A stretch of DNA of 64,000 nt from Bifidobacterium asteroides (GTDB lineage Bacteria; Actinomycetota; Actinomycetes; Actinomycetales; Bifidobacteriaceae), in the NCBI RefSeq assembly GCF_019469425.1, contig NZ_CP048272.1, forward strand, positions 992,001-1,056,000, given 5' to 3'. Shown here one piece after another: positions 40,380 to 49,916 of the stretch. A program made the position numbers and the translations under genes. The notes beneath the pieces were generated by a model. It was not told the origin of the DNA, did no database searches, and saw only the letters and a program-made list of their open reading frames with translations. Within the stretch, counting starts at the first letter, position 1; every line of letters begins with the position of its first letter.

Positions 40380-40429
40380 CCGACCTTCTCCATGCCATGG
40401 AGACGCGCTACCAGCTGCGCCATAGCCCC
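40357..40429 (-). tRNA. tRNA-Ala (GGC)
   Basis: The 73-base minus-strand sequence folds with acceptor GGGGCTA against TAGCTCC including the G3-U70 pair that identifies alanine tRNAs. The anticodon loop is ATGGCAT with GGC, the D arm is normal and the T arm GGGGGTTCGAATCCCCC. The discriminator is A and CCA is not encoded. It is the prophage integration target. Confidence 0.95.
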
Positions 40430-40459
40430 GTACTTGCCTTGCTTGGTGAAGCCTTGCTT

Positions 40460-40489
40460 ATAGTACACCGGGATTGGCGAATGGAGCAA
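40460..40489 (-). promoter_or_regulatory. Promoter of the tRNA-Ala gene
   Basis: On the minus strand TTGCTC (40489-40484) and TACTAT (40465-40460) are separated by 18 bases and lie about 30 bases before the tRNA 5' end. This is a plausible sigma-70-type promoter for the stable RNA. Confidence 0.55.
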
Positions 40490-40641
40490 CTCAGTGTGTT
40501 GCCCCGGAATTACAGGGATTTTGAGCTATTTGATGGATTATATCCTCGAATGGTTTTGGGTCATTCATGAGCTTGCAAGTGCGCTAGCATGAGGGCAAGG
40601 GGCGACCAAAGGGGTCGGCGGCAACTGAAAGGCGGCGGGTC

Positions 40642-41667
40642 ATGACAGGCAAAAATGATGCCGAAGTGCAGGCTGAAAAGCAGAGCAAGGATCATCCCGG
40701 GGACCAGCTCATCATCAACTGCCTGCCCTTGGATCAGGGAGAGCAACAGGAATTCCTTCGGGCAGCACCGGGCATTCGTCAGGAGTTCGTCGTCGGTACG
40801 GACATGCGGCAGCGCATGCAGTGGCCCATGGGTGTCCCTCAATCCTTCCGGTCGGAGGCCACAATCATTTTGGGCAATCCGTCGGCCGAACAGGTGGCTG
40901 CCTGTCGCAACCTGATTTGGCTGCAGACCAGCAGCGCGGGCGTGGATGCCTACCTGAAGCCGGGAGTCCTGCCCCAGGATGCCGTGCTGACCAGTGCCTC
41001 CGGCGCCTACGGTCAGTCAGTCTCCGAGCATATGTTCGCCATGATGTGGGCCCTGATGAAGGACCTGCCGGGCTACCGGGACAACCAGCGCATGGGTCGT
41101 TGGCAGCCTCGCGGGGCCGTCCTTTCGCCCCGTGGCTGCCAGGTTCTGGTCTTGGGCACAGGGGACATCGGAGCCTCTTTCGCTCGACTGGCCAAGTCTG
41201 TAGGCGCTCGGACCACCGGCATCAGGCGCCATCCTGACCAGCCGGTGGATGGGTTCGATCGACTGGGCGGTTTCGATGATCTGGATGTCCTCCTGCCTGA
41301 GATGGATGTAGTGGCCCTGGCCCTACCTTCAGCGCCGCAGACCAGGCACATCATCGATGGCCATCGTCTTGACTTGATGAAGTCCACCGCCCTGCTGATC
41401 AATGCGGGCAGGGGAGATGCCGTGGACTGCATGGCCTTGGCTCAGGCCTTGGATGAGGATGGCATTTTCGGTGCAGGCCTGGATGTGACCGAACCCGAGC
41501 CCCTGCCTGAAGACCATCCGCTCTGGAGCCAGCCACGCTGCCTGCTTACCCCGCATGTAGCCGGGGGAGCCCACTTGGCATCCAACGTGGATAAGATTCT
41601 GGAAATCTGCCTGGATAATCTTCACCGGTTCACGGATGGCAGGCCCCTGCGCAACCGGATGAGATGA
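40642..41667 (+). CDS. D-2-hydroxyacid dehydrogenase family protein
   Basis: The 341-residue product belongs to the NAD(P)-dependent D-isomer 2-hydroxyacid dehydrogenases. The Rossmann motif is VLVLGTGDIGASFARLA. The catalytic arginine lies in LINAGRGDAVD, the acid in GLDVTEPEPLPEDHPLW and the histidine in LLTPHVAGG. N-terminal LIWLQTSSAGVDAYL is also typical. ATG 40642 has GAAAGGCGGCGGGTC. The stop overlaps the next (broken) gene as ATGA. The substrate is not determinable. Confidence 0.88.
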   Translation: MTGKNDAEVQAEKQSKDHPGDQLIINCLPLDQGEQQEFLRAAPGIRQEFVVGTDMRQRMQWPMGVPQSFRSEATIILGNPSAEQVAACRNLIWLQTSSAGVDAYLKPGVLPQDAVLTSASGAYGQSVSEHMFAMMWALMKDLPGYRDNQRMGRWQPRGAVLSPRGCQVLVLGTGDIGASFARLAKSVGARTTGIRRHPDQPVDGFDRLGGFDDLDVLLPEMDVVALALPSAPQTRHIIDGHRLDLMKSTALLINAGRGDAVDCMALAQALDEDGIFGAGLDVTEPEPLPEDHPLWSQPRCLLTPHVAGGAHLASNVDKILEICLDNLHRFTDGRPLRNRMR

Positions 41668-42506
41668 CCGCCATGCCGACAGAGCAAAGCCGCAGCGGCC
41701 GCAGCCATCGGCGGACGACAGCTCTGCGGTGGGCGACCTTCCTGCTGGCGCTTGCGTTGATTGCGGCGGGCTCCTTGGCCCTGGCTGGCAGACTGACGGG
41801 TGTCGGGCCTGGTCGCCATTCAGACAACCATTCCGGCAGACAAGCTGAAAGCTCCTCCGCCAACGGTCACGGGCCGCTTCCAACAGCCCTCCTGGGTATT
41901 CTCCCGAGCAGACTGCGGATCATCCGCTTTTGACTTCTCCTGTGGACTATGACCACGACGGTGTAGATGACTACACGGCCATGGTGTCTGGAGCCCATCA
42001 GGAGGCACTCCGCCATCCTCGTTATGACAGCGGCTACTATCAGGGTGGCTATCCGCCCGATGACCGAGGCGCCTGCACCGACGGGATCTGGAGGGCCTTT
42101 CGGCAGGTCGGCTATGATCTGAAGGCCATGGTCGACGCCGACATTGCCTCGTCTCCTGTGGCCTATGTCGGAGTCATCAGTAGACCTGATCCGAACATTG
42201 ACTTCAGGCGCACCAAGGTCCTCGGCGTATTCCTGTCCCGGCATGCCCAGCGTCTGACCAACGACACTTCGGCAACTGACCAGTGGCAGCAGGGCGACAT
42301 CGTCATTTTCGACGCCTCCTGGCACATCGGCATTGCCTCTGATAGAAGGGGGATAGCCGGGGCATTCCCCTGCTTCTGCACAAGATGGGCCAGCGCGCCA
42401 GGGAGAATGACTACCTGGGATCGCTGAGCCTCGCCCCGTCACTGGCCATTTTCGCTTCGATGCCTCCAAGATCCAACCTGCCGTCCTGAAGCCATGGCGG
42501 GGATGA
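41664..42506 (+). pseudogene. DUF1287 family protein, frameshifted
   Basis: The N-terminal frame (signal anchor LRWATFLLALALIAAGSLAL) shifts near 41890 into the frame of the conserved domain: GYYQGGYPPDDRGACTDGIW, DPNIDFRRTKVLGVFLSRHA and DIVIFDASWHIGIASDRR. A second shift near 42355 is needed to reach the C-terminal FDASKIQPAVLKPWRG that ends at 42506. These match the DUF1287 family (YijF-like, probable amidase/secreted domain). Two indels make it non-functional. A shorter remnant of the same C-terminus is at 44600-44874. Confidence 0.72.
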
Positions 42507-42594
42507 CCAGGGACTATCCTGCGGAATTGGACACGGCGGTAACTGGTCATCTGCTACTATCGGTTCGGCCAGACACGTCGGCCAGGTTCGAGCA
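42446..42594. repeat. Left copy of the DUF1287-corA duplication
   Basis: Positions 42446-42594 are nearly identical to 44821-44962, covering the end of the DUF1287 gene and the region before corA. The similarity continues through the corA remnant at 42588-42896 and matches 45015 onward after a 59-base gap. Confidence 0.8.
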
Positions 42595-42896
42595 GATCAG
42601 CAAGGCTTCCAAGGCTTATATGGATATGCTTGTCGGCATCTATTGATGTTGAGTTGGTCAACGTCTTAGTCCACTGGCATAGACTTGGCTGACCTGCGTG
42701 CCTCCTTGCACGATGAGGTGAGCTCGCGTGTGGACGTTGAGGATGAATGCACCATGGTCATCGTCGGCATTCCACGGACCGGGGAGCGCGACGGGGAGCT
42801 GCTGCGAGACGATTGCTCTGTCCATCATCCTCACCGAGGATCTGGTTGTCACCGTATTCATGCAGAACACCGTCCTGCTTCACTCCTTTTGTAAAT
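42588..42896 (+). pseudogene. Decayed 5' fragment of a second corA
   Basis: This stretch aligns base by base with the first part of the intact corA at 44975. It has lost its start codon: the heptamer TCGAGCA at 42588 is present twice in the intact copy (44956-44962 and 45015-45021), and the 59 bases between one pair are missing here, as expected for slippage between direct repeats. Further indels follow, and similarity ends after the codons corresponding to TVLLHPF. It is a dead copy. Confidence 0.8.
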
Positions 42897-43506
42897 TCGC
42901 CCTCATCAGCCAACCAAGCCACCACCAGTGAATCTACCGGGTTGGGCATTAAAGACGACTCCGGAGTCGAAGGACGGGTCCCGCATGGAGCTGTTCGCCT
43001 CGGTGGTCGCCGACGAGGCGAGAAAATCTCTCAGATTGGTCTCGAAGAGACTAGACTCCGATCTGTCGGAGCCATTGGAGATGCTCCGTCACTTGATGCG
43101 CACGGTGAGCATGACTTTGCAAGGGCCGCCGGTTACGTTCCGGATTCAACGAACAACGCGACGAGGACGTGCCGTTGTTCTGATTACTGTCCGTGCAGAC
43201 GGGCGACAGTCCGCGTGGCTGCCGTGGCTGCTCTAGCTGGCTTGGATTACCTATGTGGTAGTCCTCGCTTGGGCAGCAATGACCGATTGGTTCAACGCAA
43301 GGAGATAGCCGAACGCAGTCTTTTGCCTATGGGGCCGATTCCTTCGTGCACCGACCTTTTCTTCATAAATGAAATCATTGAATTTTGACTAATTCAGGTT
43401 TGCTGCCAGCTTGAAATTGCAAGTGAATATTGCGAGCTTTGCTGTTTTCAATGCCTTTAATGTAGATTCTACAGCGTTCTGGAATCTCATACGAGAAGGG
43501 GCGGCC
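42897..43506. other. Non-coding decayed interval
   Basis: About 600 bases without a convincing gene. Open frames here have no ribosome binding sites and overlap one another. Short stretches (around 42949 and 43176) resemble 44458 and 44336, so this is probably the rest of the old duplication. I see no RNA gene or repeats of clear function. Confidence 0.5.
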
Positions 43507-43716
43507 ATGAAGAGGTCCGTCACAGTAACTTCTATTCTTTCTATACTCGCGATGCTCCTATGCCTAGCTATGACGCCATTGACAGCATCCGCAGCAGCTG
43601 CGGAAAGCCCTTACGGTGGTCTGAAACCGATCTTCTTTGGCGGTGAATTACACGGAACTAAGGCTTCTTCTGTAGCGGTTGAAGGACAAGGCACACTGTC
43701 TGCAACAATGAATTAA
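43507..43716 (+). CDS. Secreted small peptide precursor, 69 residues
   Basis: The product starts MKRSVTVTSILSILAMLLCL, a typical signal peptide with an AxA site around TASAAAAES. A mature peptide of about 40 residues follows: PYGGLKPIFFGGELHGTKAS and on. ATG 43507 has GAGAAGGGGCGGCC. It could be a bacteriocin or a small cell-surface peptide; no family is recognised. It lies just before the decayed region with bacteriocin-like features. Confidence 0.55.
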   Translation: MKRSVTVTSILSILAMLLCLAMTPLTASAAAAESPYGGLKPIFFGGELHGTKASSVAVEGQGTLSATMN

Positions 43717-43729
43717 GACTCCAGAGAAA

Positions 43730-44021
43730 TGTCATACAATGATTTCAACGGGGTCCAGATAATCATGTCACTCACTGAGCTTATTAATTAGGCAGCCGAA
43801 AGTATCGAGAAGATGCCGGAAGCACACAGCAACAGCAGCTTCTTCTACAGGCGCAGGGGCCAGTCCCATACGGCTACAGGAACAATGTCTGCTACCTTCT
43901 TGTAACCTACACGTAGGTCTTTTATCCATGATGGCGCATGGGCAGCCGTGCTGGCGCTGGTTGGCGCAAATCCTGCACTTGCTGCTGTCGTGGCTGTAGG
44001 CGGATCAACTTTTTGGTGGTA
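43730..44021 (+). pseudogene. Bacteriocin-like small gene, broken
   Basis: From ATG 43730 a leader-like frame MSYNDFNGVQIIMSLTELIN reaches TAG and would continue AAESIEKMPEAHSNSS if read through. Further on, other frames carry GPVPYGYRNNVCYLLVTYT and, finally, DGAWAAVLALVGANPALAAV with a VVAVGGSTFWW ending. The pieces look like leader, middle and hydrophobic tail of a short secreted or membrane-active peptide, interrupted by a stop and indels. The reconstruction is tentative. Confidence 0.3.
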
Positions 44022-44055
44022 AATTTCACAATATTGCTGATAAAAGGGAATTAAC

Positions 44056-44136
44056 ATGGGTTGGATTATCGTCATCACGACACTTGTAGGTAGCCTGTTG
44101 GGCTATCTATGGGGGAGAAGGCATAAGGACGACTAG
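44056..44136 (+). CDS. 26-residue membrane peptide
   Basis: ATG 44056 follows AAAAGGGAATTAAC and reads MGWIIVITTLVGSLLGYLWG then RRHKDD and stop: one membrane helix with a positively charged cytoplasmic end. Peptides of this kind act as toxins, immunity proteins or membrane regulators. It is far below annotation cut-offs, but the site and the orientation signals make it plausible. Confidence 0.4.
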   Translation: MGWIIVITTLVGSLLGYLWGRRHKDD

Positions 44137-44599
44137 TAATCAAAGATAATATCTTTGCCGCTGAATTTTTATCGACAGTAGCGGGTGTTCTCTTGATTCA
44201 GGCTCTATGCGGTCTCGGGCTCGGTGTCTTCAGACACCAAGCCCTTGTATTCTCAAGGCCGCGTCGGGGCGGCGTGTTCCCCGCTGACGCGTCGTTCGTG
44301 CATACCCGGTGTGCCGGTCCCGTGGCGACACTTTGTTCTGATTAATGTCCGAGCAGGAGGGCGAACGGTCGCTGGCGTTTTTGTCACACATTCAAAGAGG
44401 ATGGCCGCTTTAGGATTTACCCTGGTATTGTGACCAGGCGGAGCAGCTTCGGCTCCATCAAAAGACGACTCCGGCATCATGACGGTCAGCGATGTCAATC
44501 GGTCTATGACTGATCGGAAGTACAGAACTCATACGATTTCTGGGAGGAAAGGAAGGAGCGAGGGATATGAGCGAGCCATAAACGACAGCAAAAATGGAA
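44137..44599. other. Non-coding interval in the decayed region
   Basis: About 460 bases between the 26-residue peptide and the DUF1287 remnant. Small frames here lack binding sites. A piece around 44330-44370 resembles 43176-43210 and supports the duplication. Nothing else recognised. Confidence 0.5.
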
Positions 44600-44874
44600 T
44601 GCTGGCCTACGCTCGTCATCGATATTTGCACGGCACTGCGGCGACTGATCACTGGTAGTTGGGTGACATCGCCGTCTTTGACACCTCTCGACACATTAAG
44701 ATGGCCTCCGGCATAAGGGGTAGCGGGGGCGTTCCTTTGCTCTTGCATGATTTGGGCCAATATGCCATAGAAAACGACTGGCTGAGCTCTTTGGTCCATC
44801 ATTTCGGCACTAGGATTTTTCGCTACGATGCCTCCGAAATCCAACCCGCCGTCCTGAAGCCATGGCGGGGATGA
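44600..44874 (+). pseudogene. C-terminal remnant of DUF1287 protein
   Basis: After a TAG at 44656-44658 the frame reads LGDIAVFDTSRHIKMASGI and ends FRYDASEIQPAVLKPWRG at 44874, matching the C-terminus of the left DUF1287 pseudogene. The N-terminal half is missing. It lies right before corA, which seems to be its old neighbour in both copies. Confidence 0.7.
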
Positions 44875-44962
44875 CCAGGGACTATCCTGCGGAATTGGAC
44901 ACGGCGGTAACTGGTTATCTGCTACTATCGGTTCGGCCAGACACGTCGGCCAGGTTCGAGCA
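44821..44962. repeat. Right copy of the DUF1287-corA duplication
   Basis: Nearly identical to 42446-42594. It includes the end of the DUF1287 remnant and the upstream region of intact corA. The two copies are about 2.4 kb apart in direct orientation. Confidence 0.8.
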
Positions 44963-44974
44963 CGAGAGGCGGTG

Positions 44975-45931
44975 ATGGCGATGATGAGAGTATTCAGCAC
45001 CATGAACGGGCAGATCGAGCAGATCGGCAAGGCTTCCAAGGGCTCATGGATATGCTTATCGGCGCCTACCGATGTCGAGCTGGCCAACGTCTCCCAGGCC
45101 ACTGGCATAGACTTGGCTGACCTGCGCGCTCCCTTGGACGATGAGGAGCGCTCGCGTGTGGACGTGGAAGACGAGTACACCATGGTCATCGTCGACATTC
45201 CCCGGGCCGAGGAGCGCGACGGCCGGGACTACTACGAGACCATTCCTTTGTCCATCATCGTCACCGAGGATCTGATTGTCACCGTCTGCATGCAGGACAC
45301 CGTCCTGCTCCACCCCTTTATGGAAGGCACCATCCGGGGTTTCAACACTTTCATGAAGTCCCGCTTCATCCTGCAGATCCTCTACCGCAACGCCACCCTC
45401 TACTTGCGCTACCTGCGCATCATTGACCGCGAGTCGGACCGGCTGGAGCTCAAGCTGCGTCACTCCATGCAGAACCGAGAGATCCTCATGCTGCTGGAGC
45501 TCAACAAGACCTTGGTCTACTTCGCCACCAGCCTCAAGTCCAATGAGATCGTCCTGGAGAAGCTGACCGGGTTGGAGAGGATCAAGCGCTACCCGGACGA
45601 CGAGGACCTCCTGGGCGATGTGATCACCGAGAACAAGCAGGCCATTGAGATGGCCAACATTTACTCAAGCGTGCTTTCGAACATGACCGACGCCTTTGCC
45701 TCCATCGTCTCCAACAACGTCAACAATGTGATGAGGATCTTCACCATCATCTCCATCAGCCTGTCGGTGCCCACGCTGATTTTCTCCATGTATGGCATGA
45801 ACTTCAACCAGGGCATGTTCGGCATGCCCTTCACCGACAAACCCTGGGGCTTCGCGGTCGTGGTGATTTTGTCAGGCCTGCTGACCGCCTTGGTGACCTG
45901 GTTCCTGACGCGCTCGAGAATGTTCAAGTAG
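44975..45931 (+). CDS. corA: CorA-type magnesium/cobalt transporter
   Basis: CorA is a pentameric channel for Mg2+ (and Co2+/Ni2+). The 318-residue product has the cytoplasmic alpha/beta domain with ERSRVDVEDEYTMVIVDIP, a long stalk helix and two C-terminal membrane helices (about 255-275 and 285-305). The selectivity motif YGMNF has G274-M275-N276. ATG 44975 has GAGAGGCGG in front. It is the intact copy of the duplicated gene. A solute-binding protein follows after 10 bases, so they may share a message. Confidence 0.93.
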   Translation: MAMMRVFSTMNGQIEQIGKASKGSWICLSAPTDVELANVSQATGIDLADLRAPLDDEERSRVDVEDEYTMVIVDIPRAEERDGRDYYETIPLSIIVTEDLIVTVCMQDTVLLHPFMEGTIRGFNTFMKSRFILQILYRNATLYLRYLRIIDRESDRLELKLRHSMQNREILMLLELNKTLVYFATSLKSNEIVLEKLTGLERIKRYPDDEDLLGDVITENKQAIEMANIYSSVLSNMTDAFASIVSNNVNNVMRIFTIISISLSVPTLIFSMYGMNFNQGMFGMPFTDKPWGFAVVVILSGLLTALVTWFLTRSRMFK

Positions 45932-45941
45932 GGGCCCGGTC

Positions 45942-46772
45942 ATGTTTGCACGCAGAATTGCGGCGGCCCTGGTGGCGCTGGTCATGGCGGTGCCTCTGAG
46001 CGGGTGCGGCCGCCAGGAGGATCGCTACCGGGCGGGTTCCATCGGGCCCAAGATCAGCGTGGGCATCTCCTTCGACCAGCCCGGCCTTGGATTTGCCCAG
46101 TCCGGCCAGTACCGGGGTCTGGATGTGGATGTGGCCCAGTACGTGGTCCACGAGCTGGGATACGCCGAGTCGCAGATTGTTTTCCGCCAGGTGAAGCCTG
46201 CGGACCGCGAGCGCATGCTCGAACAGGGCAAGGTGGACATGGTCGTGGCCGGCTATTCCATTACCCAGGATCGGCAGAGGCTGGTGGATTTCGCCGGGCC
46301 TTACCTGGCTGCGGCGCAGGACCTGCTGGTTCGCCGCACTCAGAGCGACATCGCCGGGGTGGATGACTTGGCCCAAAAGCGGGTCTGCGTGGCAGCGGGG
46401 TCCACCTCCGGGGCTCTGGTGCGCTCGCTGGCTCCCCAAGCCCTGGTCCAGGAGCGGGAGGAGTTCCCTGAGTGCATCACGGCCCTGCTCAGCGGGGACA
46501 CCGATGCAGCCAGCGGCGACGACTTTGTCCTGGCCGGGCTGGCTCATGTTCGCGGCGGCGGTCAGCTGCGCCTAGTGGGAAAGCCTTTCTCCCATGAACG
46601 ATACGGCATCGGGGTGCCCCACGGGGATCCGGAACTGGTGAACGTCATTGACCAGGCCCTGAAGAGGATGATGCGGGACGGATCCTTCAGGGCCGCCCTG
46701 GGTAGAGCCTCAAGGTCAATCGGCTTCTCCAATGATGGCGCCGCTCGCGCCCTGCAGCCTGACGACCACTGA
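45942..46772 (+). CDS. Amino-acid-type ABC solute-binding lipoprotein
   Basis: The 276-residue product starts MFARRIAAALVALVMAVPLSGCG, a lipoprotein signal with lipobox LSGC. The family 3 binding-protein fold is seen in GISFDQPGLGFAQSGQYRGL, DVDVAQYVVHELG and DMVVAGYSITQDRQRLVDFA. Such proteins bind glutamine, glutamate or other polar amino acids. No permease or ATPase gene is adjacent, so it works with a transporter elsewhere or serves as a sensor. It starts 10 bases after corA. Confidence 0.85.
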   Translation: MFARRIAAALVALVMAVPLSGCGRQEDRYRAGSIGPKISVGISFDQPGLGFAQSGQYRGLDVDVAQYVVHELGYAESQIVFRQVKPADRERMLEQGKVDMVVAGYSITQDRQRLVDFAGPYLAAAQDLLVRRTQSDIAGVDDLAQKRVCVAAGSTSGALVRSLAPQALVQEREEFPECITALLSGDTDAASGDDFVLAGLAHVRGGGQLRLVGKPFSHERYGIGVPHGDPELVNVIDQALKRMMRDGSFRAALGRASRSIGFSNDGAARALQPDDH

Positions 46773-46847
46773 GCACGGCTCCCGCCAGGACGACGGATGT
46801 TGGACACTGGCCCGGCCGTGTCCATGTGAATGGCGATAATTCACCTT

Positions 46848-49817
46848 ATGAACGCGAATGAAGACAGGGATCATCAGCAGACCCAGGAATCCGATCAGCC
46901 TCAATTCCGCTACGATGCCGCCATGGCGCAAACCATCGAGGAGCACTGGCAGCAGCGCTGGGACAAGGAGGGCACCTTCTGGGCCGCCAACACCAAGGGC
47001 GACTTGACAGATGCCCAAGGGGAGCACGCTGAAGGCCGCAGTCCCTACTTCGTCATCGACATGTTCCCCTATCCTTCAGGCAAGGGCCTGCATGTGGGCC
47101 ACCCCCTGGGCTACATCGCCACCGACGTGGTCAGTCGTTACCACCGGATGAAGGGCGAGAACGTCCTGCACGCCATGGGCTACGACGCCTTCGGCCTGCC
47201 CGCCGAGCAGTATGCAGTCCAGACCGGCCAGCACCCCCGGGTCACCACCGAACAGAACATCGCCAACATGCGCTGGCAGCTGCACAGGCTGGGACTCAGC
47301 TTCGACGACCGCCGCTCCTTCGCCACCATCGATACCGACTACGTGCGCTGGACCCAGTGGATTTTCTCGCGCATCTACGAGTCCTGGTACGACCCTGACT
47401 ACCGTCGTGCGGACGGGGGAACGGGCTCGGCCAGGCCTATCAGCGAGTTGGTCGAGGCTTTCAAGTCCGGGAGCAGGCCCATCCCTGGCCATGCTGATGC
47501 CTCCTGGGATGACCTGGACGAGGCTGAGCGCTCCGAGGTGCTCAACGACTTCCGCCTGACCTACATCTCGCGCTCGCCGGTCAACTGGTGCCCCGGACTG
47601 GGCACGGTCTTGGCCAACGAGGAGGTGACTGCGGAGGGGCGCTCCGAGCGCGGCAACTACCCGGTCTACCAGCGTGAGCTCAAGCAGTGGTCCATGCGCA
47701 TCACCGCCTATGGTCACCGGCTTCTGGAGGATCTGGACATTCTGGACTGGCCGGAAAAGGTCAAGCTCATGCAGCGCAATTGGATCGGGGAGTCGCACGG
47801 GGCATCAGTGGACTTCACCGTGCCCAGCCCTGACGGCGATCAGATCATGGAGGTTTACACCACCCGTCCCGACACGCTTTTTGGCGCCACCTTCGCTGTA
47901 GTCTCGCCCGAGCATGACCTGCTGCAGCACCTGCCCCAGGAGTGGTCTGAGGACGTGCCTGAGCAGTGGAAGGGCGGCTATGCCAATCCTGCGGAAGGCG
48001 TGCAGGCCTATCGCAGGGCCGCCGAGGCCAAGACCGCCAAGGATCGCGTGGATGAAGGCGGAGCCAAGACCGGCCTCTTTACCGGCCTGTACGCGGTCAA
48101 CCCCATTACCGGGGCCAAGCTGCCCATCTTCACTGCCGACTACGTGCTGATGGACTATGGCACCGGAGCCATCATGGCTGTGCCTGGTGGCGATCAGCGC
48201 GATTATGACTTCGCCGTTAAGTACGGTCTTCCCGTCGTCTATACAGTCAGTCCGCTGCCTGAATCCGGTCAGACGCTGGATGGCTATCGAGGCAAGGCGC
48301 CTTTCGTCTCTCACGACGGCATTGTGGTCAACTCTTCGGTCCGGGCCACACAGGCTGCTGGCGACCAGCTCAGCTTGGACGGCTTGCGGGTTGATCAGGC
48401 CATCGAGAAGGTAACCGAATGGCTGGAGTCGGCCGGTGTGGGCCATGGGACGGTCTCCTACCGGCTGCGTGACTGGCTCTTCTCCAGGCAGCGCTATTGG
48501 GGCGAGCCCTTCCCGGTGGTCTATGACGACCAGGGCCTGCCCCACCTGCTGCCTGACGACCAGCTGCCGGTGGCCCTGCCGGATGTACCCGACTACTCGC
48601 CCAAGACATTTGATCCCGAAGATGCCCAGTCCAGCCCCGAGGCACCACTGAGCCGCAACCAGGACTGGGTGAATGTAACCCTGGATCTGGGCGACGGCCC
48701 CAAGGTCTACCACAGGGACACCAACACCATGCCCAACTGGGCTGGTTCTTGCTGGTACTACATGCGCTACATCGACCCTAAGGACGATCAGCATATGGTC
48801 GATCCGGAGGAATACGACTACTGGCTGGGCCCCAAGCATAACTCTACGGCCGGAGAGTCAGGCGGAGTTGACCTCTATGTGGGCGGCGTGGAGCACGCGG
48901 TCCTGCACCTGCTCTATGCCCGCTTCTGGCACAAGGTCCTCTACGATCTGGGATACGTCTCGTCCAAGGAGCCCTTCCACAAGCTCTTCAACCAGGGGAT
49001 GATCCAGGCCTACGCCTACACGGACCGGCGCGGCCAATACGTGCCGGCCGCCGAGGTAGAAGAACATGAGGAGGGCGGCAAGGTCAGCTACTCCTGGCAG
49101 GGGCAGCCGGTCAACCGCGAGTTCGGCAAGATGGGCAAGAGCCTCAAGAACATCATCACCCCTGATGACATGTATCGCACCTATGGGGCTGACACCTTCC
49201 GCCTTTACGAGATGAGCATGGGCCCATTGGACGAGTCCAGGCCCTGGAACACACGCAACGTGGTGGGCGGCATGCGCTTCCTGCAACGGCTTTGGCGCAA
49301 TGTGGTGGACGAGCAGACCGGCGAAGTGGTCCTGGACGAGGGAGAGCCCGACCAGAAAACCCTGAAGCTGCTCAACACCACCATCCATGATGTAACGGTG
49401 GAGATGGAGGCCATGCGGCCCAACACAGCCATTGCCAGGATGATCGTGCTCAACAACCATCTGACCGGGCTAAATCCGACGCCCAGGGCAGCCATTGAGC
49501 CACTGGTGCTCATGCTCTCTCCCATCGCCCCCCATATCTGCGAGGAGCTCTGGAGCCGGCTGGGTCACAAGGAGTCCCTGGCGCATGCCCACTGGCCGAC
49601 CTGGGATGATCGCTATCTTGGCGAGGACACAGTCACTGCCGTGGTCCAGGTCAAGGGCAAGGTCCGCGGCAAGCTGCAGGTCAGCCCCGACATCGCGCCC
49701 GACCAGCTCAAGACCTTGGCCTTGTCCCTGCCCGCCGTTCAGGAGCGGCTGGGCGGCAAGGAGCCGCGGAAGGTCATCGTCAAGGCGCCCAAGATCGTTT
49801 CGGTCGTGCCAGCCTGA
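46848..49817 (+). CDS. leuS: Leucyl-tRNA synthetase
   Basis: LeuS charges tRNA-Leu. The 989-residue product has the class I HIGH motif as HVGHPLG in PYPSGKGLHVGHPLG, a large editing domain (YTTRPDTLFGATFAVVSPEH), and the KMSKS motif as KMGKS, the usual actinobacterial form. The C-terminal domain has VVQVKGKVRGKLQVSPDI. The start is uncertain: ATG 46848 and 46830 both lack a ribosome binding site, and homology needs at least the part from about 46900. Identification is certain. Confidence 0.95.
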   Translation: MNANEDRDHQQTQESDQPQFRYDAAMAQTIEEHWQQRWDKEGTFWAANTKGDLTDAQGEHAEGRSPYFVIDMFPYPSGKGLHVGHPLGYIATDVVSRYHRMKGENVLHAMGYDAFGLPAEQYAVQTGQHPRVTTEQNIANMRWQLHRLGLSFDDRRSFATIDTDYVRWTQWIFSRIYESWYDPDYRRADGGTGSARPISELVEAFKSGSRPIPGHADASWDDLDEAERSEVLNDFRLTYISRSPVNWCPGLGTVLANEEVTAEGRSERGNYPVYQRELKQWSMRITAYGHRLLEDLDILDWPEKVKLMQRNWIGESHGASVDFTVPSPDGDQIMEVYTTRPDTLFGATFAVVSPEHDLLQHLPQEWSEDVPEQWKGGYANPAEGVQAYRRAAEAKTAKDRVDEGGAKTGLFTGLYAVNPITGAKLPIFTADYVLMDYGTGAIMAVPGGDQRDYDFAVKYGLPVVYTVSPLPESGQTLDGYRGKAPFVSHDGIVVNSSVRATQAAGDQLSLDGLRVDQAIEKVTEWLESAGVGHGTVSYRLRDWLFSRQRYWGEPFPVVYDDQGLPHLLPDDQLPVALPDVPDYSPKTFDPEDAQSSPEAPLSRNQDWVNVTLDLGDGPKVYHRDTNTMPNWAGSCWYYMRYIDPKDDQHMVDPEEYDYWLGPKHNSTAGESGGVDLYVGGVEHAVLHLLYARFWHKVLYDLGYVSSKEPFHKLFNQGMIQAYAYTDRRGQYVPAAEVEEHEEGGKVSYSWQGQPVNREFGKMGKSLKNIITPDDMYRTYGADTFRLYEMSMGPLDESRPWNTRNVVGGMRFLQRLWRNVVDEQTGEVVLDEGEPDQKTLKLLNTTIHDVTVEMEAMRPNTAIARMIVLNNHLTGLNPTPRAAIEPLVLMLSPIAPHICEELWSRLGHKESLAHAHWPTWDDRYLGEDTVTAVVQVKGKVRGKLQVSPDIAPDQLKTLALSLPAVQERLGGKEPRKVIVKAPKIVSVVPA

Positions 49818-49916
49818 TTCTGCGTTGCCCGCAGCCAGGCTGTGGACAGGCGATGATCTTCGACCACATAGCCCCTCGACCACATATCGGGGGGCTTTTC
49901 ATGCCATGCTGGGCCC

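Noticed and set aside
42747-43388. 213-codon plus-strand frame between the duplicated copies
   Set aside because: It spans the dead corA and non-coding debris, is not similar to a protein, and has no binding site.
44458-45198. Long minus-strand open frame opposite the start of corA
   Set aside because: It is the antisense of the well-identified corA and upstream remnant; no ribosome binding site or protein-like composition.
47076-48839. Two long minus-strand open frames opposite leuS
   Set aside because: Both are mirror frames of a high-GC essential gene; leuS motifs are clear on the plus strand.
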